Of a stretch of 64,000 nt of DNA, positions 20,392-28,656 are shown in pieces. The notes beneath the pieces were generated by a model that was not told where the DNA came from, ran no database searches, and saw nothing but the letters and a program-made list of their open reading frames with translations. The stretch covers positions 310,001 to 374,000 of the forward strand of contig NZ_CP118168.1 of assembly GCF_028748105.1 (NCBI RefSeq), given 5' to 3'. Position numbers and translations under genes: made by a program. How positions within the stretch are numbered: position 1 is the first letter of the stretch; every line of letters begins with the position of its first letter. The DNA is from Entomospira nematocerorum. Lineage in GTDB: Bacteria > Spirochaetota > Spirochaetia > WRBN01.

Positions 20392-20420
20392 TTGACAACT
20401 AAAATTTACCATGCTACCAT
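20392..20420 (+). promoter_or_regulatory. Promoter of the sulfoquinovose catabolic operon
   Basis: A consensus TTGACA (20392-20397), 17-base spacer and a weaker TACCAT (20415-20420). A GGAG lies at 20443-20446, before the ATG at 20454. A good -35 box with a poor -10 box fits a regulated promoter. Confidence 0.5.
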
Positions 20421-20453
20421 AAACATATAATAAAATTTATTTGGAGATTAGAA

Positions 20454-21137
20454 ATGAAATTTTTCTTAGATAGTGCAAAATTAGATGAAATTGAAACTGC
20501 TTATGAGCAATTCACTATTGATGGTGTTACAACGAATCCACGTCATATAATGATGAGTGGTAAATCTATCACTACCGTCATGAAAGAGCTTGCCACATGG
20601 GTTAAAGATAAAAATCTTAGTGGTGTTTCAAAATTTCCGATTTCTATTGAAATCAACCCACATCTGTCTACAACCGAAGACATGGTTACTGAGGCAAGAA
20701 AAGTAGCTGCTCTTTGCGAGAATTTTGTGATTAAAATTCCATCAACTCAAGCGGGTATGCAAGCATCACGGATACTGGAAAGAGAGGGAATTCGCACCAA
20801 TGTAACCCTTGTCTTTTCACCTGCTCAAGCCATCTGGCCTGCACGAGGAGGAGCTCTTTTTGTCTCACCTTTTATTGGCTGGAAAGAGGACAATGGCGAA
20901 GATTGCCGTCCTTATATTGAAAATATTGTCAATATCTACAAAAACTACGGATTCTACGGTAAAACCGAAATTATCTGTGCAGCGGTACGTACGCCTAAGC
21001 AAATTGTAGATTGTGCTATTTCCGGTGCAGATATCGTCACGGCAGGACTAGCTGTCTATCAAGAGAGTGTAAAGCATGCATATACCAACCAAGGATTAGG
21101 TATCTTTTGTAACGCTTGGGATAACACAAAAGCTTAA
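20454..21137 (+). CDS. Sulfofructose transaldolase / FSA-type aldolase candidate
   Basis: 227-residue member of the class I transaldolase / fructose-6-phosphate aldolase (FSA) family. FVIKIPST carries the Schiff-base Lys94, Asp6 and the TTNPR loop (26-30) match the family active site, and the length is that of FSA/TalC rather than long transaldolases. In the known sulfo-TAL pathway a protein of this family (SftT/SqvA) cleaves 6-deoxy-6-sulfofructose, releasing sulfolactaldehyde and passing the dihydroxyacetone unit to glyceraldehyde 3-phosphate. Gene order with the reductase, DUF4867, symporter and sulfoquinovosidase genes supports that role. Because dihydroxyacetone kinase and glycerol dehydrogenase lie in the same cluster, it might instead release free dihydroxyacetone. 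It is the first gene of the operon. Confidence 0.8.
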   Translation: MKFFLDSAKLDEIETAYEQFTIDGVTTNPRHIMMSGKSITTVMKELATWVKDKNLSGVSKFPISIEINPHLSTTEDMVTEARKVAALCENFVIKIPSTQAGMQASRILEREGIRTNVTLVFSPAQAIWPARGGALFVSPFIGWKEDNGEDCRPYIENIVNIYKNYGFYGKTEIICAAVRTPKQIVDCAISGADIVTAGLAVYQESVKHAYTNQGLGIFCNAWDNTKA

Positions 21138-21161
21138 CTGATAAAGAAAAAGGAGTTTTAT

Positions 21162-22031
21162 ATGAAAATTGGTTTTATTGGATTAGGCATTATGGGTGAG
21201 TCCATGAGCGAAAATATTCTCAAAAAACACGATGATACCCTTTATGTCTATGATCTCGTGCAATCACAAGTTGACTTACTAACGAGTAAAGGTGCTGTTG
21301 CCACTAAAAATGCCAATGAGCTAGCACAGAAAAGTGACATCATCATTAGTATGGTACCTAAGTCTGAACATTCACTCGCGCTCTATAAAAGTATTCTTCC
21401 AGAGTTACAGAAAGGGAAGATATGTATCGATATGAGCACCATTGATCCCCATGTTTCTATACAAATCGCTGGGCAAGTGGAGGCAACCGGAGCTCTATTT
21501 GTAGACGCACCAGTTGTCAAATCAAAACCAGCAGCCATCAGTGGAGACTTAGGCATTTACGTTGGTGGAGCGATCGCGACTTATGAGATGATTAAGCCCT
21601 TTCTGCAGTATATGGGGAAAAATATCATTTATATGGGAGAACATGGAAAGGGATTAGTTATGAAAATTTGCCATAATACCCTTGTTGCCCAAATTCAAAC
21701 AGGTGTAAATGAGACCCTAACCCTCGCTGCATCATATGGTATTGATGTAGACACCTTCGTACAAGCTGTTTCTTACGGCGGAGGTCAAAATTTCTATCTT
21801 GATGGTAAAGCTAAAGCAATCAAAAATCAGGATTTTACTACTGCGTTCTCTGTGGATAACATGCACAAAGATCTCCAAATATGCCAGGCAATGGCTAAAG
21901 AAAAACATTTTATCATGAAAGGCCAAGCGATTAGCCAAGAAGTATATCATGATGCAGTACAGGCAGGATATGCTCAAGAAGATTTCTCCGCAACCATAAA
22001 AGTTATCCAGGCGAGGCAAAATAATGCTTAA
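21162..22031 (+). CDS. Sulfolactaldehyde reductase-like dehydrogenase (beta-hydroxyacid dehydrogenase family)
   Basis: 289-residue NAD(P)-dependent enzyme of the 3-hydroxyisobutyrate dehydrogenase family. GLGIMG (7-12) is the dinucleotide-binding loop, and Lys168 with Asn172 in MKICHN are the catalytic pair. The substrate loop, usually DAPVSGG in hydroxyisobutyrate or tartronate semialdehyde reductases, reads DAPVVKSKPAA (115-125); a Lys here could hold a sulfonate. In sulfoglycolysis, family members (YihU, SftF-like) reduce 3-sulfolactaldehyde to 2,3-dihydroxypropanesulfonate with NADH, which regenerates NAD+ in fermenting cells. It lies 24 bases after the transaldolase gene and overlaps the next gene by 8 bases. 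The family is sure; the substrate is inferred from context. Confidence 0.82.
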   Translation: MKIGFIGLGIMGESMSENILKKHDDTLYVYDLVQSQVDLLTSKGAVATKNANELAQKSDIIISMVPKSEHSLALYKSILPELQKGKICIDMSTIDPHVSIQIAGQVEATGALFVDAPVVKSKPAAISGDLGIYVGGAIATYEMIKPFLQYMGKNIIYMGEHGKGLVMKICHNTLVAQIQTGVNETLTLAASYGIDVDTFVQAVSYGGGQNFYLDGKAKAIKNQDFTTAFSVDNMHKDLQICQAMAKEKHFIMKGQAISQEVYHDAVQAGYAQEDFSATIKVIQARQNNA

Positions 22032-22689
22032 TCATCTGCGCTCACTTAATCAACTCCCTCTCTTTGACGTGGAAAGCTCGGAGTTCAAGAAATTTGGTCA
22101 ACCCATACGTGGATATGATTACACCTCCATTCTTCAGAAGCTCGCTCAATTCACAACTACTCCCAACGAGGGCAACATTTATGTTGCCTCCTCCGCAGAG
22201 TTAGAGGAAGATCCCATCTCTCCGTGGCTCATACAGCACACATTCGGAGGAATGCCTATTCAAATAGGTTACTGTATCGGGGTCAATGCATCTATAGCTA
22301 ATGGACTTGAATATCATAAAGGATCCGAAGTCATTATTACTCTAGATGATATTGTCTTAGCGCTTGGACATGCATATGACATTAGTGATAACAGCTATGA
22401 TATTCAAAACCTTCAATTCTTTTATATTCCAGCAAATAGCGCAGTCGAACTCTATGCACAAACATTACACCTATCACCCATTCGTCTACAAGACAAAGGA
22501 TTCAAGAGTATTATCGTCTTACCCAGAGGAACCAATACACCTCTACCCCCTGATAGTTATACAACAGAGCGAGATCCTATCTTATTAGAAACAAATAAAT
22601 GGATATTAGCGCATCCTCTCAGCACTAAACTCATTGCACGTAATGTATACGTAGGATTAGTAGGTGACAATGTCACACTAAAATACTAA
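22024..22689 (+). CDS. DUF4867 cupin-like protein, candidate sulfosugar isomerase or accessory enzyme
   Basis: 221 residues, recognised as the DUF4867 family by GGMPIQIGYCIGVNA (75-89), LEYHKGSEV (95-103), ELYAQTLHLSPI (142-153), LPRGTN and NKWILAH. His98, Glu102, Glu142 and His149 look like a cupin metal site. The family recurs in sulfo-TAL gene clusters of Firmicutes. I cannot say from memory with certainty whether DUF4867 or the fucose-isomerase-like protein at 27238-28581 is the established sulfoquinovose isomerase. It overlaps the reductase gene by 8 bases, so it is translationally coupled. It has no signal peptide and is probably cytoplasmic. Confidence 0.78.
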   Translation: MLNHLRSLNQLPLFDVESSEFKKFGQPIRGYDYTSILQKLAQFTTTPNEGNIYVASSAELEEDPISPWLIQHTFGGMPIQIGYCIGVNASIANGLEYHKGSEVIITLDDIVLALGHAYDISDNSYDIQNLQFFYIPANSAVELYAQTLHLSPIRLQDKGFKSIIVLPRGTNTPLPPDSYTTERDPILLETNKWILAHPLSTKLIARNVYVGLVGDNVTLKY

Positions 22690-22717
22690 TGGGTTCAATA
22701 AAAAAAGGAAGATTATT

Positions 22718-24475
22718 ATGGGTCAATTTATATTTATTTTTAGTACATTTTTACTAACAACTGTACTAGTAGGAGTTATCTCCACCCTCATCGTTAAAAA
22801 AAGCGATAATCAAAAGACGGCTAAAGGATATTTTCTAGCAGGACATGGTTTAAATGGTATCTTCATTGCAGGATCCATGCTTCTCACTAACATTTCTGCA
22901 GAAAACATGATCGGTCTATCGGGACAATCATATGGATTCAATATGTCTGGAATGGCATGGGAATCTACAGCTGTCATCTCTACCATCATCATGGCCTTCA
23001 TATTTTTACCCCTTTATCTACGTAAAGGATATACCACTCTGCCAGAATTCATGGAAGATCGGTATGGTAAAGGAGTGCGCCGAATGGTATCTATTTTATT
23101 TTTAATTGGATATCTACTTGTTGGAATTCCTGTCGCATTATATGCGGGAGCCATTGCCTTTAATCAAATATTTGATCTCAATACCATCTTTAACTTACCA
23201 CTTAGTACTACTATCACCATCTTAATTGTCTTGGTTGGAATTATTGGAGCACTATACGCTGTGTTAGGTGGACTTAAAGCGGTTGCCGTCTCAGATACAA
23301 TTAATGGTATATTGTTAATCATTGGATCAACACTCGTTGTTCTCTTTGGTTTACATACACTAGGCAAACTACAGGGAGGATCTATGCTCCTTGGACTCAA
23401 CACAATAATCAATGAAAATCCAGAAAAACTCAATGCAATAGGTACCAGCAGTGATCCTGTTCCGTTTACCGCTATTTTTACTGGTGTCTTTTTGGCAAAT
23501 TTATTCTACTGGGGAACCAACCAAGTTCTCATTCAACGAACTTTAGGTGCTAAAAATTTAAAAGAAGGTCAAAAAGGTGTTTTACTCTCTGGTTTTCTCA
23601 AAATGTTAGTTCCACTCTTTTTGCTATCCCCAGGAATCATTGCCTTTCACCTCATACCTAACCTTCCAGCCAACGACTTTGCCTATCCAACTCTAGTCGC
23701 AAAAAGTATGCCATGGCCGTTAGTCGGACTATTCTCAGCAGCACTTTTTGGCGCAATTATCTCTACATATAACTCATTTCTGAACTCAGCTAGCACCATC
23801 TTCATGGTAGATATCTATAAACCAATCTTCAACCCCAAAATATCTGATGAAAAAATGGTAAAGCACGCCAAAAATATTGGATGGCTATTTGCACTATTTG
23901 CTATTATTTTTACACCTTTTCTCAATGTCCTAAGTACTGGATTATATGACTTTGGACGTAGTTTTACCGGATTTTATAATATCCCCATTATTACTCTCGT
24001 CCTTGTTGGAATTTTCTCCAAGCGCGGATCTACCTTGGGTGCGATCTTGGCAACTATTTTCCACGGTATCCTTTATTCAGGATATAAGTTTTGGTTTGCT
24101 GCGCTAGATATACCCTTTACAAACATGCTCCTTAGTATCCATTTTACCCATATATATGCTATCTCTTTTGTGATTATGCTTGCCATCATATGGATAACAA
24201 GTTATATCAAAAACGAAGAAATCAAACCATTTGATATGAGTAGTAAAGCTAATCCTGATTATGACATGAATCCATGGATACATAAAAATGCTGTTGCACT
24301 TTGGTTAATTATTTGTCTTATTTATGAGTATTTTATCTTTTCTCCACTAGGATTAGCAACAACACAACGTAATGATACGCGAATTACGCTTGTTACGTTA
24401 GGAGTTATCATTTTTACAATCATCTTAATTATCATCGAGAGAAAAAAAGCGATTAAAGAAAATACGAGGATATAG
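22718..24475 (+). CDS. Sodium:solute symporter (SSS family), probable sulfoquinovose or sulfoquinovosyl-glycoside importer
   Basis: 585-residue integral membrane protein with about 14 hydrophobic segments. LLTNISAENMIGLSGQSYG (about 60-78) and the Gly-rich helices that follow are typical of the SSS/SglT sugar-transporting branch of the sodium:solute symporters, which use the sodium gradient. The length is normal for the branch. Its position between DUF4867 and the sulfoquinovosidase, 2 bases before the latter, suggests that it brings in sulfoquinovose or its glyceryl glycoside. Firmicute sulfo-TAL clusters carry a permease at the equivalent place, though not always of this family. AAAAAAGGAAG precedes the ATG. 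The family is firm; the substrate is inferred. Confidence 0.83.
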   Translation: MGQFIFIFSTFLLTTVLVGVISTLIVKKSDNQKTAKGYFLAGHGLNGIFIAGSMLLTNISAENMIGLSGQSYGFNMSGMAWESTAVISTIIMAFIFLPLYLRKGYTTLPEFMEDRYGKGVRRMVSILFLIGYLLVGIPVALYAGAIAFNQIFDLNTIFNLPLSTTITILIVLVGIIGALYAVLGGLKAVAVSDTINGILLIIGSTLVVLFGLHTLGKLQGGSMLLGLNTIINENPEKLNAIGTSSDPVPFTAIFTGVFLANLFYWGTNQVLIQRTLGAKNLKEGQKGVLLSGFLKMLVPLFLLSPGIIAFHLIPNLPANDFAYPTLVAKSMPWPLVGLFSAALFGAIISTYNSFLNSASTIFMVDIYKPIFNPKISDEKMVKHAKNIGWLFALFAIIFTPFLNVLSTGLYDFGRSFTGFYNIPIITLVLVGIFSKRGSTLGAILATIFHGILYSGYKFWFAALDIPFTNMLLSIHFTHIYAISFVIMLAIIWITSYIKNEEIKPFDMSSKANPDYDMNPWIHKNAVALWLIICLIYEYFIFSPLGLATTQRNDTRITLVTLGVIIFTIILIIIERKKAIKENTRI

Positions 24476-24477
24476 TC

Positions 24478-26502
24478 ATGAACCATGTAATTAAAACACA
24501 CATAGATAAAAACCTATTTCAACTTTATTTGGGAGATCAAATCCTTCTAGAGCATACACCACAGAACCCAATGCTCTATATTGGACAAGGTAAAGAATCA
24601 CTAGAGATGTATCGTGGTAACTTCAAGATTAGCGATTATCTTGAAGAGAGACAGCCTCTCACTATAATTGATATCACGCAAGAAAGTTCAATATATACTT
24701 TACGTTTTGATCAACCTATTATACTAACTATTACCCTAGAGGAAACCTCTATGATACTTGCTTTTAGCGGTGATGTATCACAATTTAATCGATTTTGGTT
24801 ACGACTTCGTGCTGATGCAGAAGAGAAGTGTTATGGTGGTGGAGAACAAATGTCTTATTTCAATCTACGTGGACGACATTTTCCTATATGGACATCAGAG
24901 CCTGGCGTTGGTCGAGATAAAAAAAGCCATATTACATGGCAAGCCGATGTAATGGGTATGGCTGGCGGTGACTATTATAATAGTAATTTTCCTCAACCAA
25001 GCTTTATCTCTACAAAACGTTATTATTTACATATTAACTCTACGGCTTATAGTGATTTAGACTTTCGTAATCAAGACTTCCATGAAGTTCACGTCTGGGA
25101 AATACCAACTCATATTCGTATAGAAGTTGCAGATGATTACCTTACCCTATTAGAACGACTAACTGCCTATCTAGGTCGACAGCCACTCATGCCAACATGG
25201 GTGCATGATGGTTTGATCCTTGGTCTACAGGGAGGCAGTGAACGCGTTCTTCCCATCATGCAAAGAGTCCTTGATCTGGGTGTTCCTATCGCCGCTATTT
25301 GGTGTCAGGATTGGTCTGGAAAACGTGTGACCTCTTTTGGTAAGCGAATCCATTGGGATTGGATTGCCAATGAGGCCATGTACCCCGATCTCAAAGAGTT
25401 GGTAAGGCGTCTTAATGAGCAAGGCATTCGATTTATGAATTACCTCAACCCCTATCTTGTAAAAGACGGAAAACTCTATCAAGAAGCCAAAGAGCTCGGA
25501 TACTTTGCAACCAAGCATGATGGTGGTGAGTATCTTGTAGACTTTGGTGAATTTGATTGTGGTGTCATCGACTTTACCAATCCCAAAGCACATCAATGGT
25601 TTAAGGAAGTTATTCAGAAATACACAATTGATCTCGGTATCTCTGGTTGGATGGCTGATTTTGGTGAATATCTTCCGGTAGATGACATCAAACTTCATAA
25701 TGGAAATTCCGCAATGATAGAACATAATCACTGGCCAACCCTCTGGGCAAAGTGTAACTTTGATGCCGTTAGCGAACGAAACAAGTGGGATGAAATTTTT
25801 TATTTCATGCGTGCCGGTGGATCAGGCGTTCAAGGTTATTGCCCCATGCTCTGGGCAGGCGATCAATCAGTGGATTTCAGCCTTCATGATGGTATCGCTA
25901 CGGTTATCACTGGTGCTCTTAGTGCTGGAATGAGTGGTTTTGGTATTAGTCATAGTGATATTGGTGGATACACCTCTCTCTTTGAAAATATCCGCACGAA
26001 AGAGTTGTACTTGCGATGGGTAGAGATGTCTGCCTTCTCAGCGCTCATGCGTACACATGAGGGAAATCGACCTGATACAAATTTTCAGTTTTATGATGAC
26101 GAAGAGAGTATTCTTATCACGGCTCGTATGGTCAAGATTTATCGAGATCTCAAACCCTATATCCGACAGCTTATTGAAGATAATAGTACCAAGGGACTAC
26201 CAGTGCAGCGACCACTCTTCTTACATTATGCTCACGATGCTAATACCTATGATCTCCAATACCAATATCTCTTAGGATCAGACATGATCGTAGCACCCGT
26301 CTATCTATCCCAACACTATAGAGTAGATCTCTACTTACCAGAAGACGAATGGATTCATTTATGGAGTGGAACAGAAATGACTACTGGATATATTAGCTGT
26401 CAAGCTCCAATTGGATATCCAGCTGTCTTCTATCGTAAAGCAAGTCCTTTGGCAAGTCTCTTCGCCAACATTGGTAAAGAGTATGGAGGCATTGCACCCT
26501 AA
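24478..26502 (+). CDS. yihQ: Sulfoquinovosidase, GH31
   Basis: 674-residue GH31 enzyme that hydrolyses alpha-glycosides of sulfoquinovose, such as sulfoquinovosyl glycerol from plant sulfolipid. It aligns along its length with E. coli YihQ. The nucleophile is Asp394 in SGWMADFGEYLP and the acid/base Asp462 in LWAGDQSVDF. All four residues of the sulfoquinovosidase QQRW signature are in place: Gln251 (LGLQGG), Gln277 (WCQDWSG), Arg290 and Trp293 (SFGKRIHW), with Tyr498 in HSDIGGY. These correspond to YihQ Gln262, Gln288, Arg301, Trp304 and Tyr508, which bind the sulfonate. Ordinary alpha-glucosidases lack this set. There is no signal peptide, so it acts in the cytoplasm after import. Confidence 0.93.
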   Translation: MNHVIKTHIDKNLFQLYLGDQILLEHTPQNPMLYIGQGKESLEMYRGNFKISDYLEERQPLTIIDITQESSIYTLRFDQPIILTITLEETSMILAFSGDVSQFNRFWLRLRADAEEKCYGGGEQMSYFNLRGRHFPIWTSEPGVGRDKKSHITWQADVMGMAGGDYYNSNFPQPSFISTKRYYLHINSTAYSDLDFRNQDFHEVHVWEIPTHIRIEVADDYLTLLERLTAYLGRQPLMPTWVHDGLILGLQGGSERVLPIMQRVLDLGVPIAAIWCQDWSGKRVTSFGKRIHWDWIANEAMYPDLKELVRRLNEQGIRFMNYLNPYLVKDGKLYQEAKELGYFATKHDGGEYLVDFGEFDCGVIDFTNPKAHQWFKEVIQKYTIDLGISGWMADFGEYLPVDDIKLHNGNSAMIEHNHWPTLWAKCNFDAVSERNKWDEIFYFMRAGGSGVQGYCPMLWAGDQSVDFSLHDGIATVITGALSAGMSGFGISHSDIGGYTSLFENIRTKELYLRWVEMSAFSALMRTHEGNRPDTNFQFYDDEESILITARMVKIYRDLKPYIRQLIEDNSTKGLPVQRPLFLHYAHDANTYDLQYQYLLGSDMIVAPVYLSQHYRVDLYLPEDEWIHLWSGTEMTTGYISCQAPIGYPAVFYRKASPLASLFANIGKEYGGIAP

Positions 26503-27228
26503 ATGGCAATCATGTGGTTCTATGTAGTCATTTTTATCACGAATATTATTCAAGGTATTACCGGCTTTGCAGGTACGATTCTTGCCATGCCGATAAGCAT
26601 TGCACTTGTAGGTTATGCTCATGCAAGACCCATTCTTAACGGACTTGGACTACTAGCTGGCATCTACATTTGGATTCGTAATAAAAGTTCCGTGCAATGG
26701 CTTGTCTTACGTGAAGTCTTTATCTATGTCGTGATCGGTTTAATCATAGGACTACTCTTTAAACAACAACTAGAAATGCACGAAACCATTCTTTTGCAAG
26801 GCCTTGGCGTTCTGATACTGTGGTTGTCAATCAAGGGTTTTTATCGTCTGAGATACCCTTCTACCAAGAAAATTTCCAGTCTACAGAGACTGGGATACCT
26901 CCTTGGATCGGGAATTATTCATGCGCTATTTATCTCAGGAGGTCCTCTCCTTGTAGGATATGTAAGCCAAAAAATTCCCGATAAAAGTGCCTTTCGTGCC
27001 ACACTTGCTGTCATCTGGACACTACTCAATGGCTTCATGCTAGTCTATGATCTCATCAGTGGGGTCTACACTCCAGAAGTCTGGCTATTACAATGGGGAA
27101 GCATTCCTTTCTGGTTTATAGGAATGCTCGTTGGCTCCTGGCTATGTCGCTATATGAGTCAATCTCTATTTATGAAGATAACCTATATCCTGCTAGCAAT
27201 ATCTGGTATCAGTATTTTTTTACAATAA
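26503..27228 (+). CDS. TauE/SafE family sulfonate exporter candidate
   Basis: 241-residue membrane protein with 7-8 hydrophobic helices in the two-repeat TauE/SafE pattern (QGITGFAGTILAMPISIAL near the start, and the matching SGGPLLVGYVSQ in the second half). Family members export or import small sulfonates. In sulfo-TAL operons a TauE-like protein is assigned to export of the C3 sulfonate end product, 2,3-dihydroxypropanesulfonate or sulfolactate. The ATG follows the sulfoquinovosidase stop codon directly, and the GGAGG ribosome binding site lies inside the end of that gene, so the two are tightly coupled. Direction of transport is inferred from the pathway. Confidence 0.82.
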   Translation: MAIMWFYVVIFITNIIQGITGFAGTILAMPISIALVGYAHARPILNGLGLLAGIYIWIRNKSSVQWLVLREVFIYVVIGLIIGLLFKQQLEMHETILLQGLGVLILWLSIKGFYRLRYPSTKKISSLQRLGYLLGSGIIHALFISGGPLLVGYVSQKIPDKSAFRATLAVIWTLLNGFMLVYDLISGVYTPEVWLLQWGSIPFWFIGMLVGSWLCRYMSQSLFMKITYILLAISGISIFLQ

Positions 27229-27237
27229 GGAGTTTTT

Positions 27238-28581
27238 ATGAAACCATTAACCATCGCATATTTACCAATTGGAGTTGGAACTTTTCATCTTGAGAGTGCA
27301 GAGGCTATCTTTCAAGAGTCACGAGAAGTGCTACATAGCTTTAATCTGCCTATTATAGCCCCAAATCATATTCTCCTCACCTTAGAGGACGTCCAAACAT
27401 TTTTACAGGATCTTGATCCACAGTATCTCATTATTCAAAATGTAACCTTTGCAAATAGCGCCTATACGGCTCAAATTATCCGACACTGCAATGTTCCAGT
27501 CATTCTCTGGAGTGTTCCAGAGCCGATCATCGATGGCGGGCGCCTGCGATTGAATTCACTGACAGGAGCCTATTCTGCTGGCAATATTTTAGCTTCTCTC
27601 TCTCACTTTTCACCACTATTTTTGTATGGATCACCTCATGATAGTGCAACACAACATCAACTACGTATTTATCTCAAAGCGATCGAAGTTAAGCATCAAC
27701 TCCAAGGCATGACAATGGCTACTGTCGGACACACCCCCCAAGGATTTGGTTTTGGACAAGCCATGGAGAGTGAGCTTTTACGAGACTTTGGAGTGATGCT
27801 AATCAATACCGAAGCTGGTAACCTCATGGAGCTTGCCAAGAGCATCAGCGATGACAAAGCCAAGGCATATCTGAAAGATCATACTCAAATGATGATCAAT
27901 ATGGAGACACTTGTGCCTAATAATGTCATCAATTTTGCTAAACTAGCTCTCGTCTACCAAGATTATGTCAAAACCAATCATATCAAAGCCCTTGCATCTC
28001 GCTGTTGGCCGGACTTCTTTACCAATTTTGGTACTCCAGTCTGTGCTGTCCTAGGTGTCTTGAATGATCTAGGCGTTGCGGCCAGCTGTGAGGCTGATAT
28101 CTACGGGGCTCTATCAATGTTTATTGGCATCCAACTAAGTGGTCAAGCAGTCTTTTTTGGTGATCCCGTCTCGATTGATCAAGAGGAAAACACTATGACG
28201 TATTGGCATTGTGGTACAGCAGCCTGTAGTCTCGCGCACCCACAAACAAAAGCCACTATGGGAGTACATCCTAATCGTAAAATTGGACCTGTAATGGATT
28301 TTGGAGTCAAGCCATGTGAAAACGTTACCGTTTTTCGTATTGGTCGAAAGCCTGATGGAAAGCCTCGCTTTTTTATTATGGAAGGAAAAGTCTTAGACAA
28401 GCCCAAGCAATTTCAAGGCACCAGTGCTGTTGTGCAAGTATTGCCACCCATTCTTACACTAACACAAACAACTATTGAAGCCGGATGGGAGCCGCACTTT
28501 GTTATTATTTATGCATCAGTTGTCGAAGAGCTCAAAGCTCTTGCAAAATTATTAGGTATTGAAATTTGTCACTATGTATAA
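27238..28581 (+). CDS. L-fucose/arabinose isomerase-like protein, candidate sulfoquinovose isomerase
   Basis: 447 residues, COG2407 type (L-fucose isomerase and related). The C-terminal half shows the family signature SCEADIYGALSMF (Glu285), VFFGDPVSID (Asp309) and YWHCGTAACSLA (His324), which would bind the divalent metal that drives aldose-ketose interconversion. In this operon the expected reaction is sulfoquinovose to 6-deoxy-6-sulfofructose. An alternative is an isomerase for another sugar arm of the pathway, as the DUF4867 protein is also a candidate. It lies 9 bases after the TauE-like gene, with AAGGAG before the ATG, and 75 bases before the glycerol dehydrogenase gene. The family is clear; the substrate is inferred. 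Confidence 0.8.
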   Translation: MKPLTIAYLPIGVGTFHLESAEAIFQESREVLHSFNLPIIAPNHILLTLEDVQTFLQDLDPQYLIIQNVTFANSAYTAQIIRHCNVPVILWSVPEPIIDGGRLRLNSLTGAYSAGNILASLSHFSPLFLYGSPHDSATQHQLRIYLKAIEVKHQLQGMTMATVGHTPQGFGFGQAMESELLRDFGVMLINTEAGNLMELAKSISDDKAKAYLKDHTQMMINMETLVPNNVINFAKLALVYQDYVKTNHIKALASRCWPDFFTNFGTPVCAVLGVLNDLGVAASCEADIYGALSMFIGIQLSGQAVFFGDPVSIDQEENTMTYWHCGTAACSLAHPQTKATMGVHPNRKIGPVMDFGVKPCENVTVFRIGRKPDGKPRFFIMEGKVLDKPKQFQGTSAVVQVLPPILTLTQTTIEAGWEPHFVIIYASVVEELKALAKLLGIEICHYV

Positions 28582-28608
28582 AGAAAAAAACTTCCTATCA
28601 TTTAATCA

Positions 28609-28617
28609 TGCTATAAT
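28609..28617 (+). promoter_or_regulatory. Possible internal extended -10 promoter before gldA-dhaKL
   Basis: TGCTATAAT (TG at 28609-28610, TATAAT 28612-28617) is a perfect extended -10 element in the only large gap (75 bases) within the cluster, about 40 bases before the next ATG. No clear -35 box. It could let gldA and dhaKL be expressed separately. Confidence 0.45.
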
Positions 28618-28656
28618 TATATTAAATAAAAATAGAAAAAAAGAGGGTTAATAATT

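Noticed and set aside
24478..26502. Ordinary alpha-glucosidase
   Set aside because: The QQRW sulfonate-binding set and full-length YihQ similarity point to a sulfoquinovosidase.
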